The notes: generated from the sequence alone by a model not told the origin. Shown: positions 44,352-57,968, numbered from the stretch's first letter. The stretch: DNA of 64,000 bases from Isoetes taiwanensis (GCA_021234155.1 JAJEKV010000047.1:2036494-2100493), one strand, 5' to 3'. Made by a program: numbers and translations.

Positions 44352-45784
44352 GCTGGCCACATGCCGACTTAGAGATGACGAGAGACAATAATGTGAGAGA
44401 GTAGGCTTAGAGATGAGATGGGGAGAGATGAGAGATCGCAGGATGGAAACTGAACCCTCACCCTTGAGATGATTCCTAATGTGCCTTAGTAGGGCAAGCC
44501 ACTGTCTACCATCCAAACATCATTTTAATTTTCACGCCTCTAAAACCACCAAATGTTTCCCACACCAAAACCATGGCCGCTCTTGATATTCAAGGCCACC
44601 TTGCCTCCAAGTATCCACACTGCAAGCAATTAGCCACGCTTACGGTATCCAGGTATTCGCCTTTCTCCTGATCATGATCCGCCTGCATTCCTTTTGGAGC
44701 ATTCATACAATAAAGTTTTGAACCTCACCTACTTTAAGTCTTCTTAATTCCCCTGCCACCATCTCTAATTAGATGTTCCAAGGTCTTCCTCGATCCGCTT
44801 TGCCAAAGAAGCAAAGAAGCCTTTCGTGGCCTCCTCAGGGGTTGAAAAATAAACAACCAAGAAGGACCCAAAATGACAGCGATCTCCATGGATGTGCATT
44901 TGAAGATCATCTGAACCAATTCCCCATCTCCGCAGACAAACAAAGGGAGAAAAGATCCATAAACGAGTATTGACAGCGTAACTACAGCATCTTCATATTG
45001 TGAGTGAATCTTTGAAACTGAATCTGCTGGCTCCTTGGCTACAGTACCTATGAAAATTCGAAGTGGGAGGACACCTTAAGAATAGAAGTCTCCTGCACGG
45101 GATGTATCAAGTGTGTCTCCACCTTCAATCTCTTTAAACTAGATGAAATTAGTAACCAATGGCACCCCAACCTTCCAACACACAATGGAGGGAAATTATG
45201 ATCAAATCACAAGTTCTCGTTAAAGCTTGTTGAGCCGAGACAACTCAAGAACAAATGGATAAGCCGTGAAGCTAAATTCAAAGAGATGATGCAGACAAGA
45301 AATTTCTCGTAATCTTTTCATGAATGACACTTTTTAATCATGGAACAGATGTAACATTTGAAGACCACTTTGAAGATTCAATTCAAATATTAATAATGTG
45401 AATACAGGAACCGAAAGGGAAGAGAATATTGAAGTGGCAAGGTATGATTGGGATAATCGGGGTGTAAGTAATTGATTTCTAGTATATGAAAGTGGCAAAA
45501 GAAATTGAGTTATTAGGGAATTTGAACAATAAGGTCCAACCGCTTGAAAAATTACCACAGGTCAAGAGTCCATACTTCCAATGACTAAAAGGCCAGGAAA
45601 CAGGACAAAGGAGATATTGCTCTCGAAAATTAAGCGCACCACACAAAAACAAAGATTAGAGGAGGTACGCTTTCAATTTTATACGCTTTTTAGAATGTCT
45701 ATTTTGAAACTGTCTTTAAACCCAATTAGTATCTTAAATATTGAATGACTTGAATGCTTACTTTTAGTATTAATTATTGTCTTC

Positions 45785-45797
45785 NNNNNNNNNNNNN
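45785..45797. other. Assembly gap (13 N)
   Basis: Thirteen undetermined bases; sequence on either side is unrelated to a known repeat here. Confidence 0.99.
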
Positions 45798-46439
45798 AGG
45801 ACGTTATGCATTCTGATGTGAGACTCACAAAATTTTCATATTAACATTACAACCGTTCCCAGATTTGCATTATCATAATATTCATGTGGCACATGGAAGA
45901 TGTAACTATAATACCTATTGTTCGTTAAATTTATTGATTAAAGCTTTTTACCACTAATATTATATTGGTGTTGCTAAACTTCAACAATGATATGATAAAC
46001 AAACCATCTCTATGGTTGGGCAATGTGAGGAAGATGGAAATATTCAATTTCGATGGTTAGTGGTGCTATATAGACAGTACTCTAGGTGGATGCAAGTTTT
46101 GTGCACATGGTATGCATAAAGATTATTTCTAATGTAAAGCATTGCACTTTAGTTTTACTAGGATGTCCACATAATGAATATGGATGAATTGCAAACCTCC
46201 TTGCAACTATCCTCAACTTCTCATACCTTGCATGCACGACAATGGGAGATTTTGAGAAGTTATCAACATCGTTATCAAATATTTTCAATTAAGCCATGCC
46301 CAAAGACCAATAAATACCTGAGACTCACGAAATCGAAATGTAGATACATAAAACTAACAAAACCAATGTTTTTCAACACCAAAGTGAAGTTAGTGCAAGA
46401 CACAAATGGGCTGACATAATTTTCATATATGACTAAACA

Positions 46440-46900
46440 TCCCTTAACAGCGTCATGGCCATACGGCTTGACGGCTGCCGACCGACATGTCGATATGCCA
46501 CAAATTGACTGCAGGACGCCGGATGTCCCCAGACGTGGATTGAGCGAGCGTCTTGGCTACATGGCATGACATACAGGCCTACCGAGCTGGCATGTCCGGC
46601 ATGCCATGGCAAAGCGGTAAGACACGTCGAGATGTCCTCGGCGTCATTGAGCGACGTCTTATCGCCGGCAAGAACCGCAGCTTGCAGCCAGCATGTCGAA
46701 TGCCATGGTAGCATGCGAGAACACGTCGGATGTCCTCGACATCATTGAGCGATGTCTTGTTCTGGCCGAAGCCATAACACCCGTGCTGCTGTCACGGATC
46801 GGACACTGGAGCAGCATGCGCGACAAGTCCGGATGTCTAGGCGTTGCTAAACGCGTCTCTTCCACGTCAACACGCGACCGCCTTGAGGAGCACATGATCG
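46440..46900. repeat. CG-rich tandem repeat, ~105-bp unit
   Basis: Four diverged units share CATGTCG/GCATGC, then CACGTCGGATGTCC, then CATTGAGCGATGTCTT (for instance near 46615-46670 and 46710-46765). GC content and CG density are far above the surroundings. No convincing gene, although frames stay open. Confidence 0.65.
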
Positions 46901-46974
46901 CTTATCGACATACCGCGGCGAGTGCGTCGGTACCTTCGGTACATTTGAGATTCTACAAGGCAGCGTCGTGGGTC

Positions 46975-46981
46975 TATAAAA
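46975..46981 (+). promoter_or_regulatory. Candidate TATA box after CG-rich repeats
   Basis: TATAAAA within GGGTCTATAAAATTTC, directly after the tandem repeats at 46440-46900. It resembles the promoter of a retroelement LTR with upstream enhancer repeats. No transcript is known. Confidence 0.4.
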
Positions 46982-47049
46982 TTTCTTCGCTAATGATGGA
47001 AGTGGACTTCAAACTTCAAAATTGGAGCAAAAAGGTCATCATGCATGAA

Positions 47050-50000
47050 TAGAAGGATTCACGAGAAACATCTTCTGATTATTATAGTAGGGCAAAGGCC
47101 CCTGTGAGAAGCTCATGATGGGCACGCAACAACTTGCAAATGCAAATTGAATAGGCAAGAGGGCTCTGGCAAGAGATTAGGTCTTAGTTACAAAGGATGA
47201 AACTACTTGGCAAAAGTCGATGGTTGCCGACTCATGTTTCCATGATTGGAAAGCCCACCAACCGGGCCCTAGCCACCATGGGTTCGATATAAGCAACAAA
47301 AATTTGCCAATAGAGAGCCAATAACGGATAGCGGGGGCGAGGAAACATTGCCTCACGACCCGGTGAACAGGAGAGCAGAGTCGCATGAGATATAGTATGG
47401 TGGTTTGTGGCCTCGAACAACATGGGAGAACCTCCAAGATAGATATGATTGTAGTTATGCGAACCAAGAACTCAAACTAGAGAACCAAGACAAATCTATC
47501 ATTGTTTTGAAGCCATTATCTTGATCAATCCTCACAATCTTAGTCTAAGTATTATTTAGGTCGACATGAATGCATACCGGCTTTGTGACAAGTCATCAAA
47601 CAAAAAAAAAAATGGTTCAATTTTATGCTCATTTTTGCAAGTAGCATAACCTTCACACCATCATTCGTTAGCACAAGCATGGAAATAAATTATTCTGAAG
47701 GCGGAGGCAATGAATCAGGGAAAATTTCGAGAGAAAAATGGAAACCGGTAGCGAGAGGAGGAAAAGAGGGGCAATATAAATCAACAAATTGGAGCCTTGT
47801 GCATGAAGATTTATGAGGCAATTTAAATTGGTCATAAACAAACCCTAGAAGTCTTTATGATCTGCTCTCCCTTGATTTATTTTAGCCCTTTTTCATTTTG
47901 CTTAGATAACTTTGATATTGGCACGGAGAAATGCCTTCCCAAGTCCTTTTGCTTATATTCACGGGAACTTTAGGAACTAGCCTTTACATAATTGCCTTAA
48001 CCCTTTTTGCGTGGACCACTCCCCGTGCTGCTCCATATCCGCGGAACTCATGATTTATGAAGAATCACTAAAGAACTTCGTGATTTATGAAGAATCACTA
48101 AAGGCCGATTACAAGTTGTTCCCTTTCTTGGCTTAGTTTTGTTACCGAGATTCCCGTGTTTGTGTTGTGTGAATGTATAAAGCCGCCTCAAAATTCAAAG
48201 ACTATATGTAGGATCTATTTGCGAGAAATCATCTCGAGGATGAAGATGTCACAAAAAACTTCAGTTGTGAACAAAATGATTTGGGTTTTGATTGGATTTA
48301 CCTTGGGAAATGCTCAAATTGGGCGGAAATTGAGGATGCAAGCCTATACATAGATAAATGAAGAATTGTTTGGAAGAAAAAAAAAAAACAGGAGAAGATA
48401 AAAAGATTGGATATCGAATGGACGATGATTTGCTTGGTCGATTGAATTTTTCGTGGTCCCCTTTCTAAAGCACTTTGCTCCCCAACCCAATGCCACACCA
48501 TTCCATTGCCCATCTTTTTTCCCAAGCTTAGGTGCGATGGCTATGGCTATGGATATGGATATGGAATGTCATGGTTTAATATATGAAGAAGTGAAGGGTG
48601 TAATCTCTGCTCCTCTTCATAGCGTCTGACCCATCGTCTCTGGTTTCTATGGCCTTCACATATGGGTGCCCTCTGATCTAGTTTTGTGACAGTCATAGAA
48701 CAGCAGCACTCTGTCAGATTGCCTGTTACATACCCAACAAAAATAGATTGGTTTTTTGGGCAAAGGAGAGGCTGGTGGAGATGGATCCTGCCAATTACTT
48801 CCTCAATTATGTTGTGGGGGAGAGTAAATGGTCCATACTGTATTCTTTTCTTAGTAAATTACATAAAATGCTAGCTAGTTTTAGGAAACAATAGTTCTTA
48901 AAAAAATATTCTTTACTACACTTTTGCAGTACTCACTGACATTGCCACGGTCATTCCTCAGCAACCCATTGGTTCTCTAGTTCTCTAGAAGCCACTCCAT
49001 CATATAGATGTCCCTTAAACTTGCAACTATATCTCGCACCCAACAAATATAACATCTAAGTTGGGGTTGCCAGATATGCAGTTTCGGAACACATTTAATA
49101 TTGATCCAATTATATCACGAGAACAACCTTTTGGCACAACCTTTTGGCAGGATTGGAAAATTACATTAACAAACACATTAAAGCCCTTTCCATAGCTTCC
49201 TTTAGACATTACTAGTTTTAAACATTACTAACTTCATTTCCATTCGAGTAAAACCTGTAAAAATGATAAATGTTTAGACAAGACCTTTGTTATGTTTCTC
49301 ATTGTTGGTTAGATACACGATAGTGGGAATACTATGGTTGTTATGAGACGAAACTCCATATTTAATAGACTCCATAAACAACTCCATGGTTGTTATTGCA
49401 GTAGCTCACGGGTCAAATCCACGTGTCTTCTTAAGCAAACGGGCATTCATTGTAATTGTTTGCTTAGGTCTTGCTTTTGTAAAATTACTTCCCAAATGTA
49501 GAGTCGGGAAAAGAGAAATGTTGGCCTTGTGATATATTTCTTACTTGCATTAAAAAAGAACAATCGTTTTTCGAAAACCCTATCCCCCCTTCCCAATGCT
49601 TTTTTCTTTTTTTTTTTTTTTTTTTTTTTTTTTGGTGATGTATAGCTTTCTCTTTAGTTGATAAAAATTTGTTATTACGTTGGCAAATGCTTTCTTCAAA
49701 GTTTTAGTTGGAAAAAAAAAATAGATTTTATATGTTTTAAGCTTTGGCAAAAGCAAAAAGCTCTCAAACAACACAGGCCATTGATGCATGCACTGATATT
49801 TTCTTCCCTTAAAAAGGGTCGAGACCATAAGCACTGAGAGGCCGGGCGGGCCATCATATAAGCTTCCCTGCACTCTTAGTTCTTGGGAAAAGGCTTTTTT
49901 AGTTCTTGGCTACAAAAGCTTAGGGTTCGAAGCATGGGCTTAGGAAGCCGCGGCTTAGGGTTTTTGCAGGCTTTACGTCGGTTTTGAGGTATGGTTAATG

Positions 50001-50380
50001 AGGCCACAATTTACATCCACCAGTGCAAGCTACTTATTAACATTTAAAAACACATCTGTCAGGATTTGTCAATTCTGGGAGCTTTGGTCCCTAATTAGCA
50101 GGCATAAAACAATTGGAAGGCCTACTTTCACTGCCCTAACTGCGAACAAATTACCTGAGGACTAGTCAGTTGCACTGGGATGATTAAACTGGGCTGGAGC
50201 AGGTTGGATTTGCATAAGGTATAAGCCAAGGGAGACTAATAATTAAATTTTGTAGAATTAGATTGGAGCTATTGGTAAGCCATAATGAATGGAGATGTGC
50301 AAGATTGGCATTGCCTGTTTCAATGGATGCTTTTGCTTCAAAAAACGCCGCTCAAAACTTATAGTCAAAATAGATGAGAG
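47050..50380. other. Unrecognised AT-rich sequence
   Basis: No gene supported. Contains a 27-bp tandem repeat at about 48050-48104 (TGATTTATGAAGAATCACTA twice) and a T tract at 49606-49632 that could mark the tail of a minus-strand retroposon, though no body is recognisable. Confidence 0.35.
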
Positions 50381-51349
50381 AATGAAGGATTGATTTTTGT
50401 TTGTTTCCTAAAACTTTTGCCGGTTATGCGCATTTCAACTACTTCTCGACTTGCGAGCGGATCAATTTGTCTAAAATATATTGAGCTCGATCTACCAATC
50501 TGTTTAGCCTTTTGTCTCCAGACCCAGCAACTGCCATCCCTAAATTTTTGGCCCCTTTGTCATCCCTATGTCTTGAAGATCGTGGCTGTGTCCATCGCAT
50601 AGCCATAGTATAAGCCTACTTGATCGGAGTGTACCATACCCATCCTGAGGGCTTTGTGCTGACTTCAGAACTTTATCCTTCACAGAGATTAGAATATTCA
50701 TGTACCCCTTTCTTGGATCCACCTTGGTCTTTCTGGGAGGTTCCATGACATCAACACGGATTTTATTTCCACCCATTGGGGCGGATCACTTGCATCATAC
50801 TTCCATTGCTTATTAAAACAATCTTTGTAGCAGCCTTTTTCATTAATGAATCCTTTGCCACTTACTGGGTGCCACCACTTCACATGCACCTTGTTTCTAT
50901 TAGGATTATTAGCGTCCCTATAAATGCTCTAGACGTTAACCCTAACCAAATGGGATAAGTATCTTCATCGATAGTGCGGCGATCAAATATTGGCCATCCT
51001 TCAAATCCATCTTAGGATCATATGGAGCAAGTCCATAATACTTAGGACACTCCTTTCTAGGTCCAATATAGTGCTCTTCTTCCTCTTCCACCTGCTCTTC
51101 CAACTCCTCTGTCATCAAGTGGATTGGTGGCGATCGGTCGGGAATTGACCATGGTTAGAGCCTCCATCGACTTTGAAGTAGCCAACCCTCTCGAAGGACA
51201 CTCGCGCTTGTGTCCAAACTCCCCAAAGCGTATATGAACTTCATTCCAATAATTTAGAAGTGTTTCATTGCACGCTCTTCTCTCTGGTGCTATGTGTTTA
51301 TCTGCTAAGGATTTCTCCCAGGCCGTCCACTTAACATCAAATCCTTGCT
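50381..51349 (-). pseudogene. Decayed minus-strand coding fragments, unrecognised
   Basis: Frames at 50889-50698 (WHPVSGKGFINEKGCYKDCF) and 50776-50540 (VLKSAQSPQDGYGTLRSSR), together with an acidic stretch near 51110-51020 (EEEEEHYIGPRKECPKYYGL), read like one protein broken by shifts. It abuts the LTR copy at 51350-52737. It may be part of a retroelement; the family is not recognised. Confidence 0.3.
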
Positions 51350-52737
51350 AACAGACAAGAATCCAATGGGGAAGAAGGGACATGTCATTCACCCGTCCCG
51401 CTCGGGACCTACCTAGCTGCGGAAGCACATCAAACATGAGCACATAATATCAAATAACATATATATCCACCTCGAAGGATAGCTCACCATAACATAACAT
51501 ATGTAACAACAACATCAATAACATCAACATAAAGGAAATCCTACCCAAGGCTCGGACTCATGGGGATCAAATGGCGGCTTGAGTCTCAGGAAGTCAATGA
51601 AGGCGAAATTCATGACAAGCGGTTTGGCTGGCATAAGAATATGGCCGTTGGGTAGTCCACTCCATCTGCCCCTCCTGTGCATACTTTGCAGATAGGATGA
51701 TAAATCTTGGAGCCTGACCGTAGCCTGCCGGGTGCATAGCCAAAGGGGCTACTACTGATTTACATTTCCCCAGTTCCCAATGAGGGGAGGAGATCACTCC
51801 CCTCGGAAGATGCATGTCGATTCTGAGGCGGGCTGAGAACCATTGCTTGTCTCGACTTCAACCCCATTGAAGGTGACGCATCACCCAAGAGGTGTCAAGC
51901 CCATACCTTGCCCTCACTCAGTGGCAAACTATTAGGCCTAGCCCACAGTATTTCTCTGTAGGCTTTACACACCAGAGGGATCAACTGTAACCGGACAAGT
52001 CTTCCTTGTCAGCCAGTCTAGCTCCACCACCCACAACAGGCAGGCTCTTAGCATAGGCGCATTAGTTGGGAATTAATGAGGCTATCTAGATACATCAACT
52101 ATTAAGGCTTTCAGAGTTTCTACCCCCCTTCCCAATACACAGGAGTGTGCATAGAATAGAACATCATCATCCATAGAACTAAAATATAGAATAACATCTA
52201 CTCTATCTACCTAAACATACATGGCTAGGTTCCTTTATTAGGGCTTGTGATCTCAGAATCTATAAGGCCGCTAAAGCTAAACCAACATGCTAAGCTGGCT
52301 CATTGCTAGATTGGAAGTCGTCATTGCACATCAGAATAGCCATTTACCTGATCCTTGGATTGCTCCAGCTGCTCGAAAAGCATCTATGCTCTTGTTCGGG
52401 CTGAAGGCGACTAAATCCAGAAGGTCTATTGTCTTGGCCTGGCCCGGCTTAGCGTCACGGCAATGTGGAATGGCTAGCACTTGGCGGAATGGCTCTTGGA
52501 AATTTGGAATGCGAAAAAGAAAAATGTTTAGGGTTTTCCTTTATGACCCTTTTAAGCGTTAGGGCCAAAAGGTCATGTGGGGATTTTGCCATGTGGCAAA
52601 AATGGGTTATATGCACATGTTCAAAACTTCAAAGACATGTGCAACATAAGAAGTTGCCTTAGGGTGCAACCGTTATAGTTTCAATCATCAAAGGCGACAT
52701 GTAAGAGTGATATGGCAATATAATCTAGAATGTCACA
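51350..52737 (-). mobile_element. Gypsy LTR copy (truncated at left)
   Basis: Homologous to 1166-1746 plus 11963-13009 and to 54872-56684; ends ...GAATGTCACA at 52737. The left end is not clear and appears shortened. It keeps CTG and CAG words where the other two copies read CG (for instance CATCTGCCCC versus CATCCGCCCC). No PBS adjoins it; a purine run (on the minus strand CTGAGAGAGAT) adjoins the right end and might be a polypurine tract, which would make it a 3' LTR. Confidence 0.7.
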
Positions 52738-53595
52738 ATCTCTCTCAGCTGGCAAAGGCATAACCATTGTTTTCACTCGAACCCTTGCACCACTTCAGAA
52801 CCTCGACCGCTTTTCTCTCTTTTCAACTCAACTATATTAAAGTAAAAGTGCACAGAGGACTTCCATGCAGTAAGAGCACCAGCCTTAGATGCATCCGCAA
52901 CAAATACTAAGACGTTATGGTCACATCCAAACACATTAGCTACTTTATGTACATCACCTCGATGACATTTGTTCTATTGAAGGCAACAAAAGGTAGTAGA
53001 AAACTTAGACAGGTAAAGAGATAATATGCTCCTTTTACTTAGGGAAGAAGCCACTCCCCTCACATTCCAAGACAAAAGGTTCATGTGCTCTAAATATTAT
53101 GTTCCACCTCCATACCAATAGAGCCAGCATCAACCATGTCCATCTTGCATGATTCTGAAGGGAGGTCAGTCCATCTCGTCCTGAAAATTGGCAAGAGGGA
53201 GCCTCCTCTCGGTTCCACCCTTCGATTATTTTGTGTAGCATTTGGTGAGGGAGAGCCTCCTCTCTGCTCCTCCCCCCCCCCTCCCAATTATTTTCTTTGG
53301 GTAAAAGCGGCAGGGAGGCTCCTCTGCTCCACCCTTCCATACAAATTATTGGACTTCGTTCATGACATGAGAGCCATGTTGATTAGCCTTATTACGTGCT
53401 CATCAAAGTAGGAGTATACACAATCTTCTTTGGGATAGAGGCTTTTGAAATAAACAGATGAAATAAGCAGCAACATAGGTAGTAGTAGCATTGGCAAAAG
53501 GGACAACGGTAGGTAAAAGGGACATAACAGAGATAGAAGGCATAGAGGAAGAAGGGAGACGATCTCTCTTAGCACGAAAATTTGCAAATGAAGCA

Positions 53596-53767
53596 AGATG
53601 AGGAAGTAACTCAGCAAGCTGAGGGCTATTGAGCAATTGCAAGGCATACTTTACAAAAGGTTAGGAATAGAAAACCAACATAGATGAGGAAGTAACTCAG
53701 CAAGCTGAGGGCTATTGAGCAATTGCAAGGCATACTTTACAAAAGATTAGGAATAGAAAACCAACAT
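53596..53767. repeat. Near-exact tandem duplication, 86-bp unit
   Basis: AGATGAGGAAGTAACTCAGC begins both copies (53596 and 53682); they differ at one base. A recent event. Confidence 0.95.
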
Positions 53768-54162
53768 AGCATCTTAAAAGTATGAGTCATACCGAGAGTA
53801 AATCCAGATGAGTGGGGATGATACAAAATATAGTCACTCCACATTGGATCTACACCATGAGCCGTCAAATGCTCAACTACATCAACATCATAAAAAACAA
53901 TAAAAAATAACTTTTTATCCAACATCTTTAAAGTTTGATAAGGTGGTAGACCTATTATCCGAAGATGGCCAACCAACCAATAATCAAGTTTCCTGGCATT
54001 AGGAAGTTCTTCAATATATTGACTAACCACACTAAATGACATCAAGTTATGAATACATTTCTTGTGTAAATCATGATCAATCTCAACCACATTGTACCCA
54101 GACGCTTGAAGAGTATTCTTACACATTTCAAGCTGATAGAAAACATTAACAGGGAGGTACAC
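53737..54162 (-). pseudogene. Retroelement ORF1/gag-like frame (tentative)
   Basis: A 141-codon frame with LVGHLRIIGLPPYQTLKML and LFFIVFYDVDVVEHLTAHGV. The pattern resembles the RNA-recognition-like domains found in plant retroelement ORF1 or gag-like proteins. An upstream frame (NNGSASVDGASTPVGANPNK, near 54400) could be its N-terminus. Its last codons overlap the 86-bp tandem duplication. Identification is weak. Confidence 0.3.
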
Positions 54163-54871
54163 GAGGCTCCAAGCGGAGTCTCCTTTGCCCGCTTAACTCA
54201 TCCAAGAGGTTCTTGAGATCTATTTTGTTATCTTAATCATCATATTTAATAGCTGTAGACAACAAGTCCTTCTTGATCCAATCATTAAAGTGCTCCTGCT
54301 AGCATTTATTCTAGGAGTTGAGGACCTCCAAAAGGAAGTGTGCGAGGCTGATCTTTATTAGGATTGGCACCAACGGGTGTTGAGGCACCATCCACAGAAG
54401 CACTACCATTATTCAAAGCATTTATACTATTCGGTGCATTAGCACAGGGTGCCAATGTAGAAAAATCACCTTCTTGAAATATTCTCTAAGAGCTATAGGG
54501 TTAACATGCAATGTCAAATATGCCCCCTGCACCACCATGTTGAAACTTGAAACTTACGATGCTACACATCTTTCAAAAAAGTTTTGAATCATCTTTCCAA
54601 CGAGCCTAAAAACACCAAAATCCGAGGTTGATAGCTCAAGCTGTGAACACAAACGTAAAGCAGTCTCTGGCAAAAACCATAGGGCGCTCCATCACACTCG
54701 CCTTTTGATCGCCTTCCCCTCAAGAACTAAGGCGTTGGAGTAGCGCCTGATATGAGCAAGCTCTACTCGAGCTTTGAAGCTTGAATGACACTGGCATGGC
54801 TCCAAAGTAGCTCTGGAATCTCCCCAACCTATGAAGGGCCCAAAATCTAAAAGGTTTTAGGGTTTGGGAGC

Positions 54872-56684
54872 TGTGACATCCCCTACTTCTTCTACGATGC
54901 TCCCATCATATCAGAAGGCGGAGTTCATCCCCCTGGCAGCCAAACTGGCAGGGGCCATCCACCTGACACCAATCCCAAGCACTGGATAGAATGGATGGAT
55001 CATTTGCCCCGTCTTCCCTCGGGACCGTCCTAGCTGCGGAAGCGTGAATAAACATGAGCACATGACATCAATATATCAACAAGGTCACATCGAAGGGTAA
55101 ATACATCATAACATAACATATGTAACAACATCAGTAACATCAACATAGGGGGATCCTACCCAAGGCTCAAACTCATGAGGGATCGACTGACGGCTTGGGT
55201 CTCCAGAAGCCAATGCAGACCGAATTCATGGCAAATGGATTGGGCTGGCATAAGAACATGGTTGTTGGGTAGTCCACTCCATCCGCCCCCTCAGGTGCAC
55301 ACACTTTGCGAGTAGGTTGAAGAGTCTTGGGACGAACCGTAGCCTTTGGGGTGCATAGCCAAAAGAGCTATTCTTTGGGTTGCATCTCCCGGCCAGATGA
55401 GGCGGGAGGCTGAGTCACCTCCCGGGGGCATGCATGCCCATCACATGCGGCTAGGGGCCACTTGCCCATATTCGACTTGAACCTCATTGAAGGTGGCCGC
55501 ATCACCCAAGAGGTGTCGAGCTCATGCCTTGCCCCCTGCGGTGGCAAACCATTAAGCCTAGCCGGCTTAGATCCCTGGTAGGCTTTACACACGAGAGGGA
55601 TCAATGGGTGATAGGACAAGTCCCCTTATTCCACCGGTCTAGCCCGCCACTCACAACCAGGCGGGCTCTTGTACTACCAGACGCGTGGTGGGAATTAATG
55701 AGGCTATCTAGGATCATCGCTTTCTTGAAGTTTTCGAGGGTCTCTACCCCCCCTTCCCACATACAGGAGGCATAGAATGGAACATCATTAACATCAAAGA
55801 GCTGGAATACTGAATAAGATCTAATCTATCTTACCTAAACATACAAGGTTAGGTTCTTTAGATTCTGACTGTTGATCTTAGGATCTACAAGGCTGATAGG
55901 ACTGATCTAACATACTATCCTAACTTCGTTTCTTAGGGCTAAGAGGCACGTTTGCACAATAGAATGCATAAGTTACGATCCTTGGCTAGCTCCAGCTCCC
56001 CGGATGGCGTCCATGCCTTCGTTCTTGCTGAAACTGCTGCTCCTGATGAATCTAATGTGCAAAGGCGGCTCAACGATGCCTGGCAATGAGAAATGACAGC
56101 TTCCCTTAGCCGGAATGGCTCAGGGAAGCCCAAAATGCGAAAGGAGAAAGGTTTAGGGTTTCTCCTTTGGTTCCTTATATGTGAGCTTTTAGGGTTAGGT
56201 TAGAAGGGACCAAATGGGGTATTGCCACTTGGCAAGGGAGTTTTAATTGCTTATGTTTAATATACATGCGCAACATATGAGGTTGCCCTCTAGGTGCAAC
56301 CCTTTACGGCTCTCAAGTACTTGTCATGATGACATATGCGTGTGGCGATAGCGATTATAATATCGTATCCGGATGGTATGTTATCTTTGGGCGTCCTGAG
56401 AGCACTTCTTTGAATAGTCTCGAAACCATGTTATGGGAGTTGCACCTAGGGCGATATGTTATCTATTCTACATAACATATCTAGGCACTATTGGTGGCAT
56501 TTTATTGCCAATTGCCAAATGGTTACCATGCACTATTGGTGGTATTACATTGTTAATATAATACATCAATTTCCTAATGGTTGCCATGCCAATTCTTTCC
56601 TTGTACATGTTAGTAGATGACATGTACCATGATGTGGCAATATATTATATGTATTCATAGTGTATAATATACTAGAACGCCACA
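54872..56684 (-). mobile_element. Gypsy LTR copy, full length (~1.8 kb)
   Basis: Begins TGTGACATCCCC at 54872 and ends GAACGCCACA at 56684. It is the uninterrupted counterpart of the LTR split by the hAT element; the homologous point is near 55420. Neither a PBS (left) nor a good polypurine tract (right) adjoins, so it is probably a solo LTR, sitting at the 3' side of LINE-1. Confidence 0.72.
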
Positions 56685-56696
56685 ACTTTTCATATA

Positions 56697-57430
56697 AAAA
56701 ATTCTTGCAACACGTCTAAATGCCAGTGTAGTCCGGCTACTAGTTTTGAGATTGCCATACGCAAAGAAAAAGTTAGATCAAATATAAATCCAGTTTTGGC
56801 ACCAATCTTTGCCCTAATCCATAAGCCATCCCTCTAATTCATCCATGTACAAACTAAACAAGTTAGGGGAGCAAGGGTAGCCATGTTTGACCCCAATATA
56901 GCTCTTAATTTTATGTACATCCGTGAAAGGAAAAGAGAATGAAGATCTGTTTGTAAAGGCATGCCACATCTTATTTAAGCTCCAAGGTATTTGTAACAAC
57001 TCCGAACGAGCTTCTAAGTCAACTCTATCCACCCGATCAAAAGCTTTAGTAAGGTCAATGAAAGCAAAATATCTTGTAGTTCCATGCCCTTTTGCTCCTT
57101 TATCAATCACTCTTATTGTAACCAAATGGTCTATCGTGGAATGCCCATGTCTGAAACCAGCCTGGCTATAAGACCGCATCTCATTTAAATCTGTCCATTT
57201 TGATATTTTCTATCACAGAGGCAAATACCTTCATAAAGACATTACTTACCAAAATTGTTTTATAGTTGCGTATATCATCCTTATCTCCACCTTCATAGAT
57301 CGGAATGACTTTGTTTATACACCAATTGAAAGGGAAAATGCCATCTTGAAGCACTGCATTACATATAGCCACCAGTTTCTCTGCCAGTAGATCCCCCCCC
57401 CCTCCAAATTTCAATAACTTGATTGGGAGC
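56697..57430 (-). mobile_element. LINE-1, reverse-transcriptase part
   Basis: Minus-strand RT motifs: VIPIYEGGDKDDIRNYKTI near 57310, SQAGFRHGHSTIDHL near 57165, FAFIDLTKAFDRVDR near 57060, VKHGYPCSPNLFSLYMDEL near 56870 and a degenerate active site (FFFAYGN) near 56775. One frameshift separates the two main frames. Its 5' continuation is at 61784-61850, beyond the nested insertions. It ends at the solo LTR. Confidence 0.8.
57421..57430. repeat. Left target duplication of Mutator-like copy 2
   Basis: GATTGGGAGC, repeated exactly at 61774-61783. Confidence 0.85.
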
Positions 57431-57968
57431 ATCGAATAAAATAACGGCTAAGGTTTTGTAGCAGTTTTGCCAAGAAAAACGGCTAAAGTAAATGGAAAAA
57501 ATGCCCCAAAAAAGAAAAATTTTAGCCCAATTTTTTTGCCGCCGAAGTTAGTTTTAGGTTGAATAGCCAAACCTTTACCTCCAGACATATCCATCAGGAC
57601 ATCGATTAGCTAAATCTAAGATAGAGTGGGCTTGGAAAAATGGTTAGATTAGCCTGAATTTTTTTTTTTTTTTTTTTTTTTTGAGGGTAAGGATATGTAT
57701 TAATATAAATAAATTATCTGATTGAATGTCCCCTTTAGGGATAGATAGGAAGAATTGTCACTACTTGGGGTTACCCCTCAGTCCAGTCTTGTGCCATTGG
57801 CGGCGGTTCCAATCTTCTCTAGCCCTAGGTTACTATAGGGTACCTCGAGGTCTTCTCCCAAAGGCGATACTACCTAGTACTTTAGGCCACTTTCCAAGAA
57901 AGGAGGATGTAAGGATATCCCCTTTGCATGATAGTTAAAATTCCAATGGGTTTGCCTCTGCTGGTCAC

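Larger units (their letters stand above)
52738..54871 (-). other. Between two LTR copies; weak retroelement-like coding
   Basis: Contains an 86-bp tandem duplication (53596-53767) and the minus-strand frame 54162-53737. The two flanking LTRs are not a matched pair, because no PBS follows the right one. Confidence 0.4.

Noticed and set aside
44106-44516. 136-codon minus-strand ORF with a long SLSLSL run
   Set aside because: The run is the translation of the GA microsatellite; flanking residues show no domain.
46566-47052. ORFs of 60-119 codons in the CG-rich repeats
   Set aside because: Open only because the repeat unit lacks stops; peptide repeats are not conserved between units.
49580-49873. 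ORF with a poly-Lys stretch
   Set aside because: Produced by the T tract at 49606-49632.
51350-56684. The two LTR copies as the pair of one short element
   Set aside because: On the minus strand the right copy would be the 5' LTR, but no primer binding site follows it, and the copies differ strongly.
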